Below are positions 28,901-39,289 of a stretch of DNA of 64,000 nt, piece after piece. The DNA is from Mycobacterium shigaense. Its GTDB lineage: Bacteria > Actinomycetota > Actinomycetes > Mycobacteriales > Mycobacteriaceae. The stretch is taken from contig NZ_AP018164.1 in assembly GCF_002356315.1 (NCBI RefSeq), positions 2,046,001-2,110,000 on the forward strand, in the 5' to 3' direction. The notes under the pieces were generated by a model that did no database searches, was not told the DNA's origin, and worked only from the letters and a program-made list of their open reading frames with translations. Every line of letters begins with the position of its first letter. The stretch's first letter is position 1. The translations under genes and the position numbers were made by a program.

Positions 28901-29350
28901 GCGATCCGGCACCGAGAAATTGCGCACCCACGCCTCGACGAGCCCACCGGGGCCCGAGCCCTCGACGGTCTCGTCGACCGGCCGCAGGTACGGCTTGAGG
29001 TCGTCGAAGAGCTCCTTGGGGTAGCTCCACCCGACCGTTCCGGGCCAGGTTTCGGCCCAGTCCTCGATGAAGAAGTCGAACGGGTTGATCACCTTGAGGT
29101 CGGCGATGAGCCCGACGGTGATGGTCAGCTTCCGGGTCGGATTCGGAAACACAAGGCGGGCAAGGAAGTTGCCCAGCGCGTCCTGCTGCCAGTTGATGAA
29201 GTGCTCGGCGGGTTCGACGCGCAGCGAGTAGGCGTCGATGGGCGTGCGCGAGTGGGGTGCCGGGCGCAATCGCACGACGTGCGGGTGGACCTGCACCAGC
29301 CGGTCAAAGGTGTAGCTGGTGCGGTGCTCCAGCGCGACTTTGATACTCAT
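25997..29350 (-). CDS. Transglutaminase-like / DUF2126 large protein (Rv2566-like)
   Basis: A 1117-residue protein. An N-terminal bacterial transglutaminase-like beta domain (VALEHRTSYTFDRLVQVHPH) is followed by the transglutaminase core with Cys in GVGSCRDSAWLLV (about residue 198), His in DLHAWTEVYIPG and Asp in GMDPTSG. The C-terminal about 700 residues are DUF2126. This includes WRGPRPSFEVD and HGGTGGGNHITLGG, a motif resembling the ATP-dependent ligase side of amidoligase folds. It is the upstream partner of the ATP-grasp/alpha-E gene (stop and start overlap), so the two products probably act together. ATG at 29350 matches the family start MSIKVALEHRTSYTF. Confidence 0.87.
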   Translation of the reverse strand: MSIKVALEHRTSYTFDRLVQVHPHVVRLRPAPHSRTPIDAYSLRVEPAEHFINWQQDALGNFLARLVFPNPTRKLTITVGLIADLKVINPFDFFIEDWAETWPGTVGWSYPKELFDDLKPYLRPVDETVEGSGPGGLVEAWVRNFSVPDRTRTIDFLVALNQAVNADVAYSLRMEPGVQSPDFTLRTGVGSCRDSAWLLVSILRQFGLAARFVSGYLVQLASDVEALDGPSGPTADFTDLHAWTEVYIPGAGWIGMDPTSGLFAGEGHIPLAATPHPASAAPISGSTGVCVTTLEFSNTVTRVHEDPRVTLPYTDEAWRTICAVGDGVDERLRAGDVRLTVGGEPTFVSVDNQVDEEWTTAADGPHKRQRASDLAARLKSVWAPQGLLHRGQGRWYPGEPLPRWQIALYWRADGQALWTDDALLADPWKSGSTEAAERPAADDEAAYKLLAVIAEQLGLPLSQVRPAYEDPLARLAAKARLPQGSPLDPGDDLGPETGLDTPAGRDALLARLDESASSPAAFVLPLHRRDDDSGWASADWRLRRGRIVLVEGDSPAGLRLPLNAISWRGPRPSFEVDPTTVTGALPAGLDDADAVVEDDASAPPTALVAEVRDGLLYVFLPPTEALEHFVDLVARTEAAAAKANCAVVIEGYGPPPDPRLKSTTITPDPGVIEVNIAPAASFAEQRELLETLYEQARLARLSTESFDVDGTHGGTGGGNHITLGGASPADSPLLRRPDLLVSLLTYWQRHPSLSYLFAGRFVGTTSQAPRVDEGQAEALYELEIAFAEIARLTSSSGGAQPWVTDRALRHLLTDITGNTHRAEFCIDKLYSPDSPRGRLGLLELRGFEMPPHLRMAMVQSLLVRSLVAWFWDEPLRAPLIRHGANLHGRYLLPHFLIHDIADVASDLRAHGIAFETSWLDPFTEFRFPRIGTAVFDGVEIELRGAIEPWNTLGEEATATGTARYVDSSVERIQIRIIGADRHRYVVTVNGYPVPLLATDNPDIHVGGVRYKAWQPPSALHPSITVDVPLRIELIDLTTGTSRGGCTYHVSHPGGMAYDEPPVNAVAAESRRARRFEATGFTPGKLDLSAIREKQARIFTDIGAPGILDLRRVRTVQQ

Positions 29351-29480
29351 ATCCGCTGATCTCATCACAAGCCGCAGCAGGTCGCAGCGCGCCGCGGTTC
29401 GGCGGCGCCCGCGAATGCCCCGGCTACTGCAAGACCGCGGGCCTTGCGGTAGCGAAGCCCTGGGGTCCTGCGACGGTCGG

Positions 29481-30548
29481 TTAGGCGAACTGCGGTCCCG
29501 GCGGCGGACCGGCCGGGGTCCCGGGCTGCTCGATCGGGACGACCTCGCCTCCGGAGAGCTTCCGGTAGGTATAGGTCTGCAGCAGGATAGCCACCGGGAA
29601 GCCGACGAAAAGGCCTACCAGGCATACCAGTTCACCGACCAGGATCGCCGCGTACTGCACCAGCCAGGACAGCAGGCTGCCGCCGACGTCGGACCGCGTG
29701 GTCGCGATGCTGCTCTTGAGGGCGTCGAAGGGCGACTGGGATCGGTCGACCACGAAGTGGATGGCGAACTGCGCGAGGAATCCGAAGATGATCCCGGGGA
29801 TGATGCAGATCACCGAAAGCAGCGCGGTCGCGACGGCGATCAACAGCGCGGTCAGGATGACCCCGACCAGGTTGCGCGGCCTGAAAAACGTGGCGATGGT
29901 CACGGGCTTGCCGTCGGCGATGTCCAACGTGCCGCTGACGATCGCGGCATGCAGGTAGATCAGGATCGCGAACACGACGATGTAGCCGATCACGATCGCG
30001 GTGACACCACCGGCGCCGATCGACACATCCGTCTGTTCGCTACTGATGCCGTAGCTGTCGACGACCGTGGTGGTCGACGTGCTCGAGAGGCTGCTGGCCA
30101 GCCCGATGATGACGCCGACGATCACGCCCACCGCCACCAGGTAACCGATGACCGGCACGACCAGCGCGGTGCTGTTCTGCGTGAACTTGGCCCACGACCA
30201 CCTCGCGGCCTCGCCGACGTCGAACTTCGAGCCGGGAGGCTGGGTCTGGTAGCCGGGCTGCGAGTACCCGCCCGGGGGCGGGGCCGGGCTGTAGCCCGGG
30301 GGAGGCGGCGGCGCTCCGTAACTCGGCGGCGGGTAACTCGGTGGCGGGTAACTCGGTGGCGGGTTTCCGGCCGGCGGTCCGTACCCCGGCGGCGGTGCGG
30401 AGTGCCGGCCCGGCGGCTCATAGCCGGGCGGCGGCGGCTCGTAGCCGGGCGGTGGCTCGTTGCTGGGTGGCGGCGGGTAGCCCGGAGGGTTCTGGTTCCC
30501 GCCCTGGGGATCGGCGGGGTTGCCGGGATGCTCGGGGGGCTGGCTCAT
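29481..30548 (-). CDS. Proline-rich multi-pass membrane protein (Rv2560-like)
   Basis: A 355-residue protein. The first about 110 residues are low-complexity Pro/Tyr/Gly repeats ([13 protein letters not shown]) facing the cytoplasm. About five or six hydrophobic helices then follow ([96 protein letters not shown]). Function is unknown; the topology resembles DUF975/YciC-like integral membrane proteins. The Pro-rich head may be a docking platform. It is divergent from rarA with about 155 bp between the starts. Confidence 0.82.
   Translation of the reverse strand: MSQPPEHPGNPADPQGGNQNPPGYPPPPSNEPPPGYEPPPPGYEPPGRHSAPPPGYGPPAGNPPPSYPPPSYPPPSYGAPPPPPGYSPAPPPGGYSQPGYQTQPPGSKFDVGEAARWSWAKFTQNSTALVVPVIGYLVAVGVIVGVIIGLASSLSSTSTTTVVDSYGISSEQTDVSIGAGGVTAIVIGYIVVFAILIYLHAAIVSGTLDIADGKPVTIATFFRPRNLVGVILTALLIAVATALLSVICIIPGIIFGFLAQFAIHFVVDRSQSPFDALKSSIATTRSDVGGSLLSWLVQYAAILVGELVCLVGLFVGFPVAILLQTYTYRKLSGGEVVPIEQPGTPAGPPPGPQFA
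30318..30362 (-). repeat. Three tandem 15-bp repeats inside the Pro-rich gene
   Basis: Three head-to-tail copies of a 15-mer (GTAACTCGGYGGCGG on the plus strand) encode the repeated pentapeptide S-Y-P-P-P. Because the unit is a multiple of three, copy number can change by slippage without losing frame. The second and third copies are identical and the first differs at one base. Confidence 0.85.
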
Positions 30549-30705
30549 GTCCGTCCTAATTTGCTGTCGGATTGACTCGATAGGCACGCGCTCGGAACTT
30601 GGCAAACCGGAACTTAACAAATCCCGGGCGTGGGCGCGCGGATTGGTGGGACCGCGCAGATGTGCCCCCACCGCCCCGCGGCCCGCGCGTGGTATGCCTG
30701 AAGTC

Positions 30706-32067
30706 GTGTCCGACGGTCTGTTCGACGTGCCCGGCGTACCGCAAACCGCCGCTGCCGAACTCGGCGTGTCGGCGGGCGCGCCGCTGGCGGTCCGGATGCG
30801 CCCGGCGTCGCTGGACGAAGTGGTCGGGCAGGACCACCTGCTGGCGCCCGGATCGCCGTTGCGCCGCCTGGTCGAGGGCTCGGGCGTGGCGTCGGCCATC
30901 CTTTACGGTCCGCCCGGGAGCGGGAAAACGACGCTGGCCGCGCTGATCTCGCAGGCGACCGGCCGCCGGTTCGAGGCGTTGTCGGCGCTGTCGGCCGGCG
31001 TCAAGGAAGTCCGCGCCGTCATAGAAAAGGCGCGTGTCGCGCTCCTTCATCACGGCGAGCAGACCGTGCTGTTCATCGACGAGGTGCACCGGTTTTCCAA
31101 GACGCAGCAAGACGCATTGCTGTCTGCGGTGGAGAACCGGGTGGTGTTGTTGGTCGCCGCCACCACCGAGAACCCGTCGTTTTCGGTGGTGGCGCCGCTG
31201 CTGTCGCGGTCGCTGATCCTGCAGCTGCAGCCGCTGACGTCCGACGCCATCCGGGCCGTTGTACAACGCGCGATCGACGATCCGCGCGGGCTGGGCGGCC
31301 AGATCACAGTGGCGCCCGAGGCCGTCGAGCTGCTGGTGCAACTCGCCGCTGGCGATGCGCGCCGCGCGCTGACCGCGCTGGAGGTTGCGTCGGAAACGGT
31401 GGGGGCCGTCGACGCCGGCGGCGAGCTGACGGTCGCAGCCGTCGAGCAGTCCCTGGACAAGGCCGCGGTGCGCTACGACCGCGACGGAGACCAGCACTAC
31501 GACGTCATCAGCGCCTTCATCAAATCGGTGCGCGGCTCCGACGTCGACGCCGCGCTGCATTACCTGGCGCGCATGCTCGTCGCCGGGGAGGACCCGCGGT
31601 TCGTCGCGCGCCGGCTGATGATCCTGGCCAGCGAGGACATCGGCATGGCGGACCCGGCGGCGCTGCAGCTCGCCGTCGCCGCGGCCCAGACGGTGGCGCT
31701 GATCGGTATGCCCGAGGCTCAGCTGACGTTAGCGCACTGCACGATCTATCTGGCCACCGCGCCGAAGTCGAACGCGGTCACCACCGCGCTGGGCGCGGCG
31801 ATGACCGACATCAAGGCGGGCAAGGCCGGTCTGGTGCCCGCCCAGCTGCGCGACGGGCACTACTCCGGGGCCGCGGCCCTGGGCAACGCGCAGGGCTACA
31901 AGTACTCGCATGATGAGCCGGACGGCGTTGCCGCACAGCAATATCCGCCCGACGCGCTGGTGGGCGTCGACTACTACCGACCCACCGGCCGCGGCTTCGA
32001 GCGCGACATCGTGGGACGGCTGGAGCGTTTGCGGGCCATCATCCGCAGGGAAAAGGGGCGGTCATGA
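30706..32067 (+). CDS. rarA: Replication-associated recombination ATPase RarA (MgsA-type AAA+)
   Basis: AAA+ ATPase of 453 residues acting at stalled forks, equivalent to Rv2559c. It shows [17 protein letters not shown], Walker [15 protein letters not shown] (about residue 70), Walker [11 protein letters not shown], sensor 1 ATTENPSF and the sensor 2 arginine in [11 protein letters not shown]. The C-terminal tetramerisation region includes [21 protein letters not shown] chose the GTG at 30706 ([10 protein letters not shown]); an ATG at 30694 adds four residues. It is divergent from the Pro-rich membrane gene and converges on the Rv2557-like gene. Confidence 0.93.
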   Translation: MSDGLFDVPGVPQTAAAELGVSAGAPLAVRMRPASLDEVVGQDHLLAPGSPLRRLVEGSGVASAILYGPPGSGKTTLAALISQATGRRFEALSALSAGVKEVRAVIEKARVALLHHGEQTVLFIDEVHRFSKTQQDALLSAVENRVVLLVAATTENPSFSVVAPLLSRSLILQLQPLTSDAIRAVVQRAIDDPRGLGGQITVAPEAVELLVQLAAGDARRALTALEVASETVGAVDAGGELTVAAVEQSLDKAAVRYDRDGDQHYDVISAFIKSVRGSDVDAALHYLARMLVAGEDPRFVARRLMILASEDIGMADPAALQLAVAAAQTVALIGMPEAQLTLAHCTIYLATAPKSNAVTTALGAAMTDIKAGKAGLVPAQLRDGHYSGAAALGNAQGYKYSHDEPDGVAAQQYPPDALVGVDYYRPTGRGFERDIVGRLERLRAIIRREKGRS

Positions 32068-32123
32068 AAACGCTCACCGACGGGTTTCCCGGGGATGCAC
32101 TGCCCTAGACGGTACGGGGGCGC

Positions 32124-32747
32124 TCAGATCAGCTCGGGCACCCGCAACTGGGCGATCGACAGCTCGTACTCGGCCACGTCGACGATTTCGGCACCCAGCT
32201 CGCGCGCCCTCCTGCTGCGCAGCTCGGTCGCGCGGTCGCGGTTGAGGGCCATCGCGTCCATGCTGTCGAACGTCGAGCACGACACCGCGCGCCGGCTTGC
32301 CGGGTGGTCGACCATCAGGCTGGCGCTGCAGAACCCCTCGAGCTGCTCCATCTCGGGGAGCACCGCCATCCGGTAGAAGTCCAGCGACCGGTCGAGCAGA
32401 TCCGGCACCACCTTGAGCCAGGTGGCCCGCACGCAGGCTCCCTCGCGCGCCCGGTGGCGGCGGTGCAGCAGCGCGATGTTCCATTCCTCGACACTCGCGC
32501 TGCCGTCGAACATCAACGCGACGTGGTCGCGGATGATCGCGACGCGTTCGGCGCTGGAGCGCATCGACGTGATGGACTCCCAGGCGCTGGTCGCGATGGC
32601 CCGGCCGGACTGCCGGTCGACCAACAGGGAAAGCCCGACATACCCGTCGATCTCCCGCAGGGCGGGTATCACGACGTCGCGCACGTGGGCGATTCCGATG
32701 TCGATCGACAAGGGTTGACCGTCGATGGTGAAAGAACGTGCATACAC
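32124..32747 (-). CDS. Rv2557/Rv2558-like two-repeat dimeric alpha-beta-barrel-type protein
   Basis: A 207-residue protein resembling the paired M. tuberculosis proteins Rv2557 and Rv2558, described as starvation-associated. Two related halves each hold an antibiotic-biosynthesis-monooxygenase-like (ABM) pattern: [23 protein letters not shown] in the first and [26 protein letters not shown] in the second. No redox cofactor motif is visible, as normal for ABM folds. Only one copy is present here, whereas M. tuberculosis has two. The start is GTG at 32747 with AGGGGT just upstream. Confidence 0.78.
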   Translation of the reverse strand: MYARSFTIDGQPLSIDIGIAHVRDVVIPALREIDGYVGLSLLVDRQSGRAIATSAWESITSMRSSAERVAIIRDHVALMFDGSASVEEWNIALLHRRHRAREGACVRATWLKVVPDLLDRSLDFYRMAVLPEMEQLEGFCSASLMVDHPASRRAVSCSTFDSMDAMALNRDRATELRSRRARELGAEIVDVAEYELSIAQLRVPELI

Positions 32748-32940
32748 GTGTGACCCCTAACTTCAGCGGGGCAGCGCCCCCGGGCGGCGCCACCGGTCCT
32801 ACGGCTACTTTCCTCCCAGCGGCTACCGCTGGCAATGGCCGGCGCGCGTCTTCTGGCGGTGTTCGTCCAGTCGCTTCCGGTTGTGGCTGCGCTCACAAAC
32901 AATTGGCTGGTCACCCCGGCTCGCCCGTAGGCTGGGGCGG

Positions 32941-33342
32941 ATGCAGACCGATGTGTTGGAAGTGGACACCGCCAGGCGCCGCATCGTCGATCTCACCGAC
33001 GCGGTGCGCCGGTTCTGCTTCTCCTTCGGGGACGGGCTGTGCAATGTTTTCGTGCCGCATGCGACGGCCGGCGTCGCGATCATCGAGACCGGCGCCGGCT
33101 CCGACGACGACTTGGTCGACACGCTGGAGCGGCTCTTGCCGCGCGACGAGCGTTATCGCCACTCGCACGGTTCGGCAGGCCACGGCGCCGACCACGTGCT
33201 GCCGGCGATCGTGTCTCCGTCGGTGATGGTGCCGGTCGCGGCCGGTGAGCCCCAGCTGGGCACCTGGCAAAGCATCGTGTTGGTCGACCTCAACCGGGAC
33301 AACCCGCGGCGGTCGGTGCGATTGAGCTTCTTGGGCGGCTAG
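32941..33342 (+). CDS. YjbQ-family protein (UPF0047, Rv2556c-like)
   Basis: A 133-residue protein of the YjbQ/UPF0047 family, whose members have weak thiamine-phosphate synthase activity in some bacteria. Conserved blocks are NVFVPHATAGVAIIE, HGADHVLPAIVSPSVMVPV and LGTWQSIVLVDLNR, containing the family histidines. The ATG at 32941 was preferred over an in-frame upstream GTG/TTG at 32881, which adds 20 unrelated residues. It lies 159 bp before alaS on the same strand. Confidence 0.88.
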   Translation: MQTDVLEVDTARRRIVDLTDAVRRFCFSFGDGLCNVFVPHATAGVAIIETGAGSDDDLVDTLERLLPRDERYRHSHGSAGHGADHVLPAIVSPSVMVPVAAGEPQLGTWQSIVLVDLNRDNPRRSVRLSFLGG

Positions 33343-33501
33343 CGGCCAGCCAATCGACCGCGGCCGGGCCGGTACTGTGTGCGGTCGGGACAAGTCGGTC
33401 AGGCGACCTCCCGATGGCCCAGCGAATAGGCTGGAAGTCGCCTTCGAGACGGTCGCGCGGCATCGGGGCTGAACACGGGAAACAGGAAGAAGCGGAAAGA
33501 A

Positions 33502-36216
33502 GTGCAGACACACGAGATCAGGAAGAGGTTCCTTGATCACTTCGTGAAAGCGGGCCACACCGAGGTGCCGAGCGCATCGGTGATCCTCGACGACCCCAAC
33601 CTGCTGTTCGTCAACGCCGGCATGGTGCAGTTCGTCCCCTTCTTCCTCGGCCAGCGCACCCCGCCGTATGGCACGGCCACCAGCATCCAGAAATGCATCC
33701 GCACACCCGACATCGACGAGGTGGGCATCACCACCCGGCACAACACCTTTTTCCAGATGGCCGGCAACTTCTCGTTCGGCGAGTACTTCAAGCGCGGGGC
33801 CATCGAGTTGGCCTGGTCGCTGCTGACGAACGGTATCGCCGACGGTGGATACGGGCTTGACCCCGAAAAGCTCTGGGCCACCGTGTATCTCGACGACGAC
33901 GAGGCCGCGCAGCTGTGGCAGGAGATCGCCGGACTGCCGGTCGAGCGCATCCAGCGGCGCGGCATGGCCGACAACTACTGGTCGATGGGTATTCCCGGCC
34001 CGTGTGGTCCGTCGTCGGAGATCTACTACGACCGCGGGCCGGAGTTCGGCGTCGAGGGCGGCCCCGTCGTCAACGAGGACCGCTACATCGAGATCTGGAA
34101 CCTCGTGTTCATGCAGAACGAGCGCGGCGAGGGAGCCGGCAAGGAAGACTTCGAGATCCTGGGGCCGTTGCCGCGCAAGAACATCGACACCGGTATGGGG
34201 GTGGAGCGGGTCGCGTTCATCCTGCAGGGCGTGCACAACGTCTACGAGACCGACCTGCTGCGGCCGGTCATCGACCTGGTCGCCGGTCGCGCGCCGCGCG
34301 GGTACGACGTGGGCAACCATGGCGACGACGTGCGTTACCGCATCATCGCCGACCACAGCCGCACCGCGGCGATCCTGATCGGCGACGGCGTGAGCCCGGG
34401 CAACGACGGGCGCGGCTACGTGCTGCGCAGGCTGCTGCGCCGGGTGATCCGCTCGGCCAAGCTGCTGGGCATCGACACGCCGATCGTCGGCGACCTGATG
34501 GCGACCGTGCGCGACGCGATGGGGCCGTCATACCCGGAGCTGGTCAACGACTTCGACCGCATCCGGCGCATCGCGGTCGCTGAGGAGACCGCGTTCAACC
34601 GCACGCTGATTTCCGGCTCGAAGTTGTTCGACGAGGTCGCCCACGCCACCAAGGCCTCCGGCGCCAAGGCGGTGTCCGGCTCGGACGCGTTCACGTTGCA
34701 CGACACCTACGGGTTCCCGATCGAGCTGACGCTGGAGATGGCCGCCGAAGCCGGTCTGGCGGTGGATAAGACCGGATTCCACGAGCTGATGCTGCAGCAG
34801 CGGCAACGCGCCAAGGCCGACGCCGCCGCCCGCAAGCACGCGCACGCCGACCTGACCGCTTATCGCGAGCTGGTAGACGCCGGCCCGACCGAGTTCACCG
34901 GTTTCGACGAGTTATCTTCTGAGGCAAGGATTCTCGGTATCTTCGTGGATGGCAAGCGGGTCCCGGTGGTGTCGCATGCCGAGGGCGTCGCCGCCGACCG
35001 CGTGGAACTGATATTGGACCGTACGCCGCTGTACGCCGAGTCGGGCGGCCAGATCGCCGACGTCGGGACGATCAGCGGTGTTGGGGCGGGCGAAAGTGCC
35101 CGGGCCGCGGTCACCGATGTGCAGAAGATCGCGAAAACGCTTTGGGTGCATCGCGTTAGCGTCGAATCCGGAGAGTTCGTGGAGGGCGACACCGTCGTCG
35201 CGGCGGTGGACGCCAGCTGGCGCAAAGGCGCCACGCAAGGGCACTCGGGTACCCACATGGTGCACGCGGCCCTGCGACAAGTGCTGGGGCCCAACGCTGT
35301 TCAGGCAGGCTCGCTGAACCGCCCGGGCTACCTGCGTTTCGACTTCAACTGGCAGGGCCCGCTCAGCGAGGAGCAGCGCACCGAGATCGAAGAGGTGACC
35401 AACGAAGCGGTGCAGGCCGACTTCGAGGTGCACACCTTCCACGAGAAACTCGAGAAGGCCAAGGCGATGGGGGCCATGGCGCTGTTCGGCGAGGCCTACC
35501 CCGAAGAGGTCCGGGTTGTCGAGATGGGCGGGCCGTTCTCGCTGGAGCTGTGTGGCGGGACGCACGTGCAGAGCTCGGCCCAGATCGGTCCGGTGACCAT
35601 CCTGGGCGAATCCTCCGTCGGTTCGGGGGTGCGTCGGGTGGAGGCTTACGTCGGGCTGGACTCGTTCCGGCACCTGGCCAAGGAGCGGGCGCTGATGGCC
35701 GGCCTGGCCTCGTCGCTGAAGGTGCCGTCCGAAGAGGTGCCCGCCCGGGTGGCCAATCTGGTCGAGCGGCTCAAGGCCGCCGAGAAGGAACTCGAACGCG
35801 CGCGGCTCGCGAGCGCGCGGGCCGCGGCGACCAACGCGGCCACGGGCGCCGAGCGCATCGGTAACGTCCGCGTGGTGGCGCAGCGGATGTCGAGCGGAAT
35901 GACGGCGCCGGACCTGCGCTCCCTGGTGGGCGACATTCGCGGCAAGCTCGGCAGCGACCCCGCGGTGGTCGCGCTCATCGCGGCGTCGTCGGAGGGGCCG
36001 GGATCCACCGTTCCCTACGCCGTCGCCGCCAATGCCGCCGCCCAGGACCTGGGTCTGCGCGCCAACGACCTGGTCAAACAGCTCGCGCAGGCCGTCGACG
36101 GCCGTGGCGGCGGTAAGCCGGACCTGGCGCAGGGCTCCGGAAAGGATCCGACCGGCATTGACGCGGCGCTCGAGGCGGTCCGTTCCCAGATCGCCCAGAT
36201 AGCGCGGGTCGGTTGA
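33502..36216 (+). CDS. alaS: Alanyl-tRNA synthetase
   Basis: A 904-residue class II synthetase. The aminoacylation domain begins [20 protein letters not shown] with motif 2 [12 protein letters not shown] and motif 3 [21 protein letters not shown]. The editing domain carries the zinc motif [12 protein letters not shown] (HxxxH) and CGGTHV (CxxxH). The C-Ala/DHHA1 domain closes the protein. The GTG at 33502 follows GGAAAGAA. ruvX starts on the base after the stop, so alaS, ruvX, mltG and aroE form one operon. Confidence 0.97.
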   Translation: MQTHEIRKRFLDHFVKAGHTEVPSASVILDDPNLLFVNAGMVQFVPFFLGQRTPPYGTATSIQKCIRTPDIDEVGITTRHNTFFQMAGNFSFGEYFKRGAIELAWSLLTNGIADGGYGLDPEKLWATVYLDDDEAAQLWQEIAGLPVERIQRRGMADNYWSMGIPGPCGPSSEIYYDRGPEFGVEGGPVVNEDRYIEIWNLVFMQNERGEGAGKEDFEILGPLPRKNIDTGMGVERVAFILQGVHNVYETDLLRPVIDLVAGRAPRGYDVGNHGDDVRYRIIADHSRTAAILIGDGVSPGNDGRGYVLRRLLRRVIRSAKLLGIDTPIVGDLMATVRDAMGPSYPELVNDFDRIRRIAVAEETAFNRTLISGSKLFDEVAHATKASGAKAVSGSDAFTLHDTYGFPIELTLEMAAEAGLAVDKTGFHELMLQQRQRAKADAAARKHAHADLTAYRELVDAGPTEFTGFDELSSEARILGIFVDGKRVPVVSHAEGVAADRVELILDRTPLYAESGGQIADVGTISGVGAGESARAAVTDVQKIAKTLWVHRVSVESGEFVEGDTVVAAVDASWRKGATQGHSGTHMVHAALRQVLGPNAVQAGSLNRPGYLRFDFNWQGPLSEEQRTEIEEVTNEAVQADFEVHTFHEKLEKAKAMGAMALFGEAYPEEVRVVEMGGPFSLELCGGTHVQSSAQIGPVTILGESSVGSGVRRVEAYVGLDSFRHLAKERALMAGLASSLKVPSEEVPARVANLVERLKAAEKELERARLASARAAATNAATGAERIGNVRVVAQRMSSGMTAPDLRSLVGDIRGKLGSDPAVVALIAASSEGPGSTVPYAVAANAAAQDLGLRANDLVKQLAQAVDGRGGGKPDLAQGSGKDPTGIDAALEAVRSQIAQIARVG

Positions 36217-36747
36217 GTGGTCTCCGTCCAGCACCGTCTGCCCGACCGGCCCGGCGATCCGCATCACGACCCCGGGCGGGGTCGGCGGCTCGGCATCGAC
36301 GTGGGCAGCGTGCGCATCGGCGTGGCCGTCAGCGACCCGGACGGCATCCTGGCCACTCCGGTGGAAACGGTGCGCCGGGACCGCACCGGCAGGCACGTGC
36401 GACGGCTCGCCCAACTCACCGCCGAGCTGGAGGTGGTCGAGGTGGTCGTCGGGCTGCCCCGGACGCTGGCCGCCCGCACCGGGCCGTCCGCCGTTGACGC
36501 CATCGAGCTGGCCGAGGCGCTGGGCCGGCGGATCGCCCCGACACCGGTGCGGCTTGCCGACGAACGGCTGACTACTGTTAGCGCGCAGCGATCGCTGCGG
36601 TCGGCCGGGGTAAGGGCCAAGGAGCAACGAGCGGTGATCGATCAGGCGGCTGCGGTGGCGATTCTGCAGAGCTGGCTCGATCAGCGCCGGGCCGCCGCGG
36701 CGGGGCCCGAATCAGCGTGTGCGGCGGGGGATATCACCGATGGTTGA
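36217..36747 (+). CDS. ruvX: RuvX / YqgF Holliday-junction resolvase-like nuclease
   Basis: A 176-residue RNase H-fold protein. [16 protein letters not shown] (catalytic Asp in GIDVG), [16 protein letters not shown] and the late DERLTT and [12 protein letters not shown] supply the acidic active site. It is proposed to act in 16S rRNA end maturation or resolve junctions. The GTG at 36217 immediately follows the alaS stop with no spacer. Its last codons overlap the mltG ATG by eight bases. Confidence 0.92.
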   Translation: MVSVQHRLPDRPGDPHHDPGRGRRLGIDVGSVRIGVAVSDPDGILATPVETVRRDRTGRHVRRLAQLTAELEVVEVVVGLPRTLAARTGPSAVDAIELAEALGRRIAPTPVRLADERLTTVSAQRSLRSAGVRAKEQRAVIDQAAAVAILQSWLDQRRAAAAGPESACAAGDITDG

Positions 36748-37987
36748 CAGCGTGCGGCCGGAACGGGCCGAGCCCGCCGCGGTCGGGCCGCCGCGGCATC
36801 GGATGAGCCGGATGGAGCGGGTCCGCGCCGAGCGCGGTCGCCGCCGGCGGCGGCTCACCGGTCACATCATCCTCGGGGTGCTGGTCGTGGTCCTGGTGGC
36901 CGGCGTCTTCGCCGGTTCCAAGCTGTGGCACAACGTGTTCGGCGCGGGTGACGACTACAGCGGTGACGGCAAGCGCGACGTCGTCATTCAGATCCAGGCC
37001 GGCGACTCGACCACGATGGTCGGTGAGACGCTGCAAAAACAGCAGGTGATCAAGACCGTGCGGGCGTTCGTCAACGCCGCGCACGGCAACGCCGGGATCA
37101 ACTCGATCCAGCCGGGCTTCTACCGGGTGCGCACCGAAATCCCGGCGGCCGACGCGGTTGAGCGGCTGACCGACCCGAGCAACCGGGTGGGCAAGCTGGT
37201 GATCCCCGAGGGCCGTCAGCTCGACGACACCACCGACATGAAAACCAACGTGGTGACGCCGGGGATCCTGACCCTGATCTCGCGCTCCACCTGCGTGGAC
37301 CTGAACGGCACCAAGCACTGTGTCTCGGCAGATGACCTGCGGGCCGCGGCGGGCAACAGCACCCCGTTGTCGCTGTCGGTGCCGCCCTGGGCGACTCAGC
37401 CGGTCGCCGAGCTGGGCACCGATCACCGGCGGATCGAGGGCCTGATCGCGCCGGGGACGTTCAACGTCAATCCGTCGAGCCCGCCGCAGGATATTTTGTC
37501 CGGCCTGATCAGCGCCGGATCGGAGATCTACGCGCAGTCTGGGCTGACGGACACCGCCCAGACCATGAAGCTGTCGCCCTACGACATCCTGGTGGTGGCC
37601 TCGCTGGTGCAGCAGGAATCCAACTCCCAGGACTTCGCGAAGGTGGCGCAGGTTATCTACAACCGGCTCAACGTCCACCACAGGCTGGAATTCGACTCGA
37701 CCGTGAACTACCCGCTGGACCGCCGCGAGGTGGCCACCAGCGACGCCGATCGGGCCCAGAAGACGCCGTGGAACACCTACGTCTCCCATGGGTTACCCGC
37801 CGCCGCGATCTGCTCGCCCGGCATCGACGCGCTGCGCGCCGCCGAGCACCCGGAGCCCGGCGACTGGTTGTACTTCGTCACCATCGACGCGCAAGGAACC
37901 ACGCTGTTCACCAAGGACTACAAGCAGCATCTGGCCAATATCGAGCTGGCTAAGCACAACGGTGTCCTCGACAGCACACCCCGCTAG
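36740..37987 (+). CDS. mltG: Endolytic transglycosylase MltG (YceG-like)
   Basis: A 415-residue membrane-anchored murein transglycosylase thought to end nascent glycan strands. A basic cytoplasmic head ([16 protein letters not shown]) precedes one transmembrane helix (about residues 40-62) and a LysM-like region. In the YceG domain the catalytic glutamate is in [25 protein letters not shown] (about residue 292) with the conserved DSTVNY and [14 protein letters not shown] at 36740 overlaps the ruvX end, and its 3' end overlaps aroE by 26 bases. Confidence 0.92.
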   Translation: MVDSVRPERAEPAAVGPPRHRMSRMERVRAERGRRRRRLTGHIILGVLVVVLVAGVFAGSKLWHNVFGAGDDYSGDGKRDVVIQIQAGDSTTMVGETLQKQQVIKTVRAFVNAAHGNAGINSIQPGFYRVRTEIPAADAVERLTDPSNRVGKLVIPEGRQLDDTTDMKTNVVTPGILTLISRSTCVDLNGTKHCVSADDLRAAAGNSTPLSLSVPPWATQPVAELGTDHRRIEGLIAPGTFNVNPSSPPQDILSGLISAGSEIYAQSGLTDTAQTMKLSPYDILVVASLVQQESNSQDFAKVAQVIYNRLNVHHRLEFDSTVNYPLDRREVATSDADRAQKTPWNTYVSHGLPAAAICSPGIDALRAAEHPEPGDWLYFVTIDAQGTTLFTKDYKQHLANIELAKHNGVLDSTPR

Positions 37988-38801
37988 CGCGGGCCCGCGC
38001 AAGGCGGCCGTTCTAGGCTCGCCGATCGCGCATTCGAAGTCCCCGCTGCTGCACCTGGCGGCCTACCGGGCGCTGGGCCTGGACGACTGGACCTACGAGC
38101 GCATCGAGTGCGGCGCCGACGAGCTGCCGGGACTGGTCGGCGGGTTCGGGCCCGAGTGGGTCGGGGTCTCGGTCACCGCGCCGGGCAAATTCGCCGCGCT
38201 GCAATTCGCCGACGAACACACCGAGCGCGCCCAGCAGGTGGGATCGGCCAACACCCTGGTGCGCACACCCCGCGGCTGGCGGGCCGACAACACCGACATC
38301 GACGGCGTCAGTGGGTCGATCGCCTCAATAGGGGGAGTCTCGGGACCGGCGCTGGTCTGTGGATCGGGCGGCACGGCGCCGGCGGCCGTCGTCGGCCTGG
38401 CCCAGCTCGGCGTCGCCGGCATCACCGTCGTGGCCCGCAACCGCGACAAGGCGGCCCGGCTGGTCGAGCTGGGCGCCCGCGTGGGTGTGCCGACGCGGTT
38501 CTGCGGCCTGGACAGCGACGAGCTGCCCGGCGCCGTGGCGGCGGCGGAAGTGCTGGTCAGCACAATCCCGGCGGACGCCGCTGCGCGCTACGCCGCGATT
38601 TTCGCCCCGATCCCGGTGCTGCTGGACGCCGTGTACGACCCGTGGCCCACGCCGCTGGCCGCGGCCGTCACCGCCGCGGGTGGCCGGGTGATCAACGGGG
38701 TGCAGATGCTGTTGCATCAAGCGTTCGCGCAGGTGGAGCAATTCACCGGGCGGCCGGCGCCGCGCGAAGCGATGACTTGCGCGCTGCAGGCCGCCGACTA
38801 G
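37962..38801 (+). CDS. aroE: Shikimate 5-dehydrogenase
   Basis: NADPH-dependent dehydroshikimate reductase of 279 residues, fourth step of the shikimate pathway. The shikimate-binding serines are in GSPIAHSKSP and the catalytic lysine is in SVTAPGKFAAL, where I recall SVTMPGK in M. tuberculosis. NTDIDG and the NADP-binding CGSGGTAPAAV follow. It closes with NGVQMLLHQAFAQVEQFTG. The GTG at 37962 lies within mltG in another frame; no later start keeps the substrate serines. Confidence 0.92.
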   Translation: MSSTAHPASAGPRKAAVLGSPIAHSKSPLLHLAAYRALGLDDWTYERIECGADELPGLVGGFGPEWVGVSVTAPGKFAALQFADEHTERAQQVGSANTLVRTPRGWRADNTDIDGVSGSIASIGGVSGPALVCGSGGTAPAAVVGLAQLGVAGITVVARNRDKAARLVELGARVGVPTRFCGLDSDELPGAVAAAEVLVSTIPADAAARYAAIFAPIPVLLDAVYDPWPTPLAAAVTAAGGRVINGVQMLLHQAFAQVEQFTGRPAPREAMTCALQAAD

Positions 38802-38812
38802 CGTCGGAGCGC

Positions 38813-39232
38813 ATGCGGATCGCGGTGGCCGGCGCGGTGTTGGCCTGGTTGACGGCGTTGAGCTGCTACGACGTCGCGCAACGCCGGCTGCCCAACCTGC
38901 TGACGCTGCCCGGGGCGGCGGCGGTTCTGGTCGCCGCCGGGTGCGCCGGGCGGGGCTGGCCCGCGGTGGCCGGGGCGGCCGCGCTGGGCGGTCTGTATCT
39001 GGTGGTGCATCTGGCGGCGCCGGCCGGCATGGGGGCCGGCGACGTCAAGCTGGCGGTCGGCCTGGGCGCGCTGGCCGGCTGTTTCGGTGCCGCGGTGTGG
39101 ATGCTGGCGGCGCTGGCCGCGCCACTGCTGACCGTGCTGCTGGGCGCCGCGCGCGGTGCCGCCACGCTGCCGCACGGCCCGTCGATGTGCCTGGCGACCG
39201 CGGTCGCGGTGGGGCTGGCATTGCTCGGTTAA
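38813..39232 (+). CDS. Short prepilin peptidase-like A24 protease (Rv2551c-like)
   Basis: A 139-residue integral membrane aspartyl peptidase (TadV/CpaA-type, lacking the N-terminal methylase domain of full PilD). The two catalytic aspartates are in SCYDVAQRRLPN and in the family's GxGD motif, MGAGDVKLAVGLG. About four to five hydrophobic helices fill the rest. No pilin genes are nearby, so its substrate (a Flp/Tad pilin elsewhere in the genome?) is unknown. It begins 11 bp after aroE. Confidence 0.85.
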   Translation: MRIAVAGAVLAWLTALSCYDVAQRRLPNLLTLPGAAAVLVAAGCAGRGWPAVAGAAALGGLYLVVHLAAPAGMGAGDVKLAVGLGALAGCFGAAVWMLAALAAPLLTVLLGAARGAATLPHGPSMCLATAVAVGLALLG

Positions 39233-39289
39233 AAATTGTGACGCTGCAAATCGTTGCCGGTTTGACTGCGCGCGCATAACTTTCGGCGC

